The notes under the pieces were generated by a model that was given only the letters and a program-made list of their open reading frames with translations, did not search any database and was not told where the DNA came from. Both the position numbers and the translations under genes were made by a program. From assembly GCA_947374315.1 (NCBI GenBank), contig CANCBK010000157.1:1-6924 (forward strand): a stretch of DNA of 6,924 nt, read 5' to 3'. The stretch comes from Burkholderiaceae bacterium. GTDB lineage: Bacteria; Pseudomonadota; Gammaproteobacteria; Burkholderiales; Burkholderiaceae. Below, piece after piece: positions 5,574 to 6,924 of this stretch (the first letter of the stretch is position 1; the number at the start of each line of letters is the position of its first letter).

Positions 5574-6924
5574 TTATTGTGCAATATTAGGGGCGGCAGT
5601 GACTTCTTCAGTAGCCGAAGGCCTAACCTTGATGGCTGGCGGAATTCTTGTGCCTGCTTGATTTATGGGGTTGCTCGCAGGAACTAGTGGAGCCTCGAAA
5701 GTAGTAATCGAGGGCAATTCTTCTTTTGGTAATAGCATTGGCGCTTGCTTGAATTGCTTTTCTGCCCCCTGCATGAGACCTAGGCGATTGTTAGTAATGT
5801 CGGCGCTTTGATCTTTATCGCGCAAAATATATGGCCTAATGAACACAAGCAAGTTTGTCTTAGTGCGACTCTTAGAATCAGAGCGAAATAGTGCTCCAAT
5901 AATTGGTATGCTGCTTAGGAAAGGTATGCCACTTGAGCCATCCGTGTAGTTGTCTTCAATGAGTCCCCCCAATACGATGATTTGGCCATCATCAACTAAA
6001 ACGTTAGATTCTATGTTGCGTTTGTTTAGAATAATTCCAGACGCAAAATTCTGATTATATATAGAGGATACTTCCTGAAAGATTTGCATCTTTACCAGCC
6101 CATTTGCGGAAATCTGGGGGCGGACGCGTAACGTTAATCCTACATCTTGGCGTGAAATTGTTTGAAATGGTGTTACTGAGGTTGATGAGCCTGTCTGGGC
6201 GTATTGTCCCGTCACAATTGGTACATTTTGACCCACAACAATTCGAGCTTCTTCATTGTCCAATGTAATTAAATTTGGAGTGGATAAGATGTTCGTGCCT
6301 TGTGTTGTTGCTAAGGCGCTTAATAAGGCAGACATGCCATAAACCCCATTGAATTTAGTGAGTAGACCTAAATTCAAGCCTTGTGCTGGTGGAACTGAGC
6401 TGCTACTTGCGGAGCCTGGGTTCAAAATACTTGCGATACCAGCGCTTAAGTTAACAATATTTGATCCAGCTGTACCATCTGAATTTGTAAAGTTAGTACC
6501 ACCAAAGGCAGCATTTTGATTGCCAGAACCAATTAAACCTTGCCACTGAATGCCAAGCTCTGCTGCATTTGTTGAGCTAACCTCAACTATCAAGGATTCA
6601 ATATAGACTTGAGCGCGGCGGCGATCAAGTTGCTCGATGACTTGGCGCAAATTTCTATAAAGTGGTTCACTTGCAGTGATGATGATTGAATTGGTTGCTG
6701 GCTCAGCCTGGATGATGCCGCCAGTAGTTGGATTGCTGCTGCTAGTAAGAGCAGACGTTGCAGCATTCGCACCAGATGTTGCAGAATTTGTAGTCGATCC
6801 AGAATTAGTGCTGGCAGCGCTTATTTGAGGCGAATTATTGCCAGCTGCTTGAGCGGATAAAGTGTAGTCTGCTGCAACAATAGCTCTAAGTGTAATAGCT
6901 AGCTTGGTCGCCTCAGCATTTTTT
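5574..6924 (-). CDS. gspD: Type II secretion system outer-membrane secretin GspD, C-terminal 449 residues
   Basis: GspD forms the multimeric outer-membrane channel through which folded proteins leave the periplasm. The frame is open to the right edge, so the signal peptide and the first N-domains are outside the window. Visible residues 1-113 are the last N-domain (N3): KNAEATKLA at the edge, then an S/T/N/A-rich loop (about 24-69), then IIQAEPATNSIIITASEPLY. QVIEQLDRRRAQVYIE (94-109) leads into the secretin core. Core signatures are VVGQNVPIVTG (229-239), DVGLTLRVRP (260-269), DDGQIIVLGGLIED (311-324) and SGIPFLSSIPIIGALFR (331-347), ending in LVFIRPYILRD (359-369). About 80 further residues, rich in Pro and Ala, form the C-terminal tail, where the pilotin-binding S-domain lies in many GspD proteins. 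A TTG at 6650 is not the start: it falls inside the conserved RNLRQVIEQLD segment. Followed after 3 bases by gspE. PilQ or MshL are less likely given the N3 wording and neighbours. Confidence 0.94.
   Translation of the reverse strand, partial: KNAEATKLAITLRAIVAADYTLSAQAAGNNSPQISAASTNSGSTTNSATSGANAATSALTSSSNPTTGGIIQAEPATNSIIITASEPLYRNLRQVIEQLDRRRAQVYIESLIVEVSSTNAAELGIQWQGLIGSGNQNAAFGGTNFTNSDGTAGSNIVNLSAGIASILNPGSASSSSVPPAQGLNLGLLTKFNGVYGMSALLSALATTQGTNILSTPNLITLDNEEARIVVGQNVPIVTGQYAQTGSSTSVTPFQTISRQDVGLTLRVRPQISANGLVKMQIFQEVSSIYNQNFASGIILNKRNIESNVLVDDGQIIVLGGLIEDNYTDGSSGIPFLSSIPIIGALFRSDSKSRTKTNLLVFIRPYILRDKDQSADITNNRLGLMQGAEKQFKQAPMLLPKEELPSITTFEAPLVPASNPINQAGTRIPPAIKVRPSATEEVTAAPNIAQ

Noticed and set aside
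5574..6650. A 358-codon frame starting at TTG 6650 as a complete secretin gene.
   Set aside because: The frame continues upstream to the window edge with conserved GspD N3 sequence (PLYRNLRQVIEQLD spans the TTG), so the TTG is an internal leucine.

Overview
The window comes from a moderately AT-rich bacterial genome (roughly mid-40s % G+C by eye). All five supported genes lie on the minus strand, so transcription runs right to left. The wording of GspD, GspE and GspF resembles Burkholderiales proteins, for example the GspF start MPRYRFEA and the GspE start IPFAYAR. Together with the low G+C, this suggests a freshwater Burkholderiaceae such as Polynucleobacter or a relative. That assignment is an inference from sequence style, not from a search.

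Right part (6924 to 2923): three tightly packed type II secretion genes in the order gspD (secretin, 5' end outside the window), gspE (assembly ATPase) and gspF (inner-membrane platform protein). The gaps are 3 and 17 bases, so this is an operon whose promoter lies to the right of the window. Middle (2885 to 1959): 37 bases after gspF comes a membrane-anchored M23 peptidase with all expected zinc ligands. It probably belongs to the same transcript and sits where gspG or gspC might be expected. A hairpin overlapping its stop codon may end the operon.

The next 539 bases (1420-1958) carry no convincing intact gene. They hold several inverted repeats, including a perfect 20-base palindrome and a nested stem structure, plus a minus-strand reading frame broken by in-frame stops that may be a gene remnant.

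Left part (1419 to 1): a 59-codon lipoprotein gene, then 32 bases later the start of a large secreted protein with a signal peptide and an N/S/T/G-rich body. That protein stays open through the left edge for 402 codons. I do not recognise its family.

Working model (inference): GspD, E and F form the outer-membrane channel, motor and platform of a type II secretion system. The M23 enzyme could trim peptidoglycan so the envelope-spanning machine can be built. The secreted protein and its small lipoprotein neighbour are possible cargo or surface products. No pseudopilin, gspC, gspL or gspM is visible here, so whether the system is complete cannot be judged from this window.
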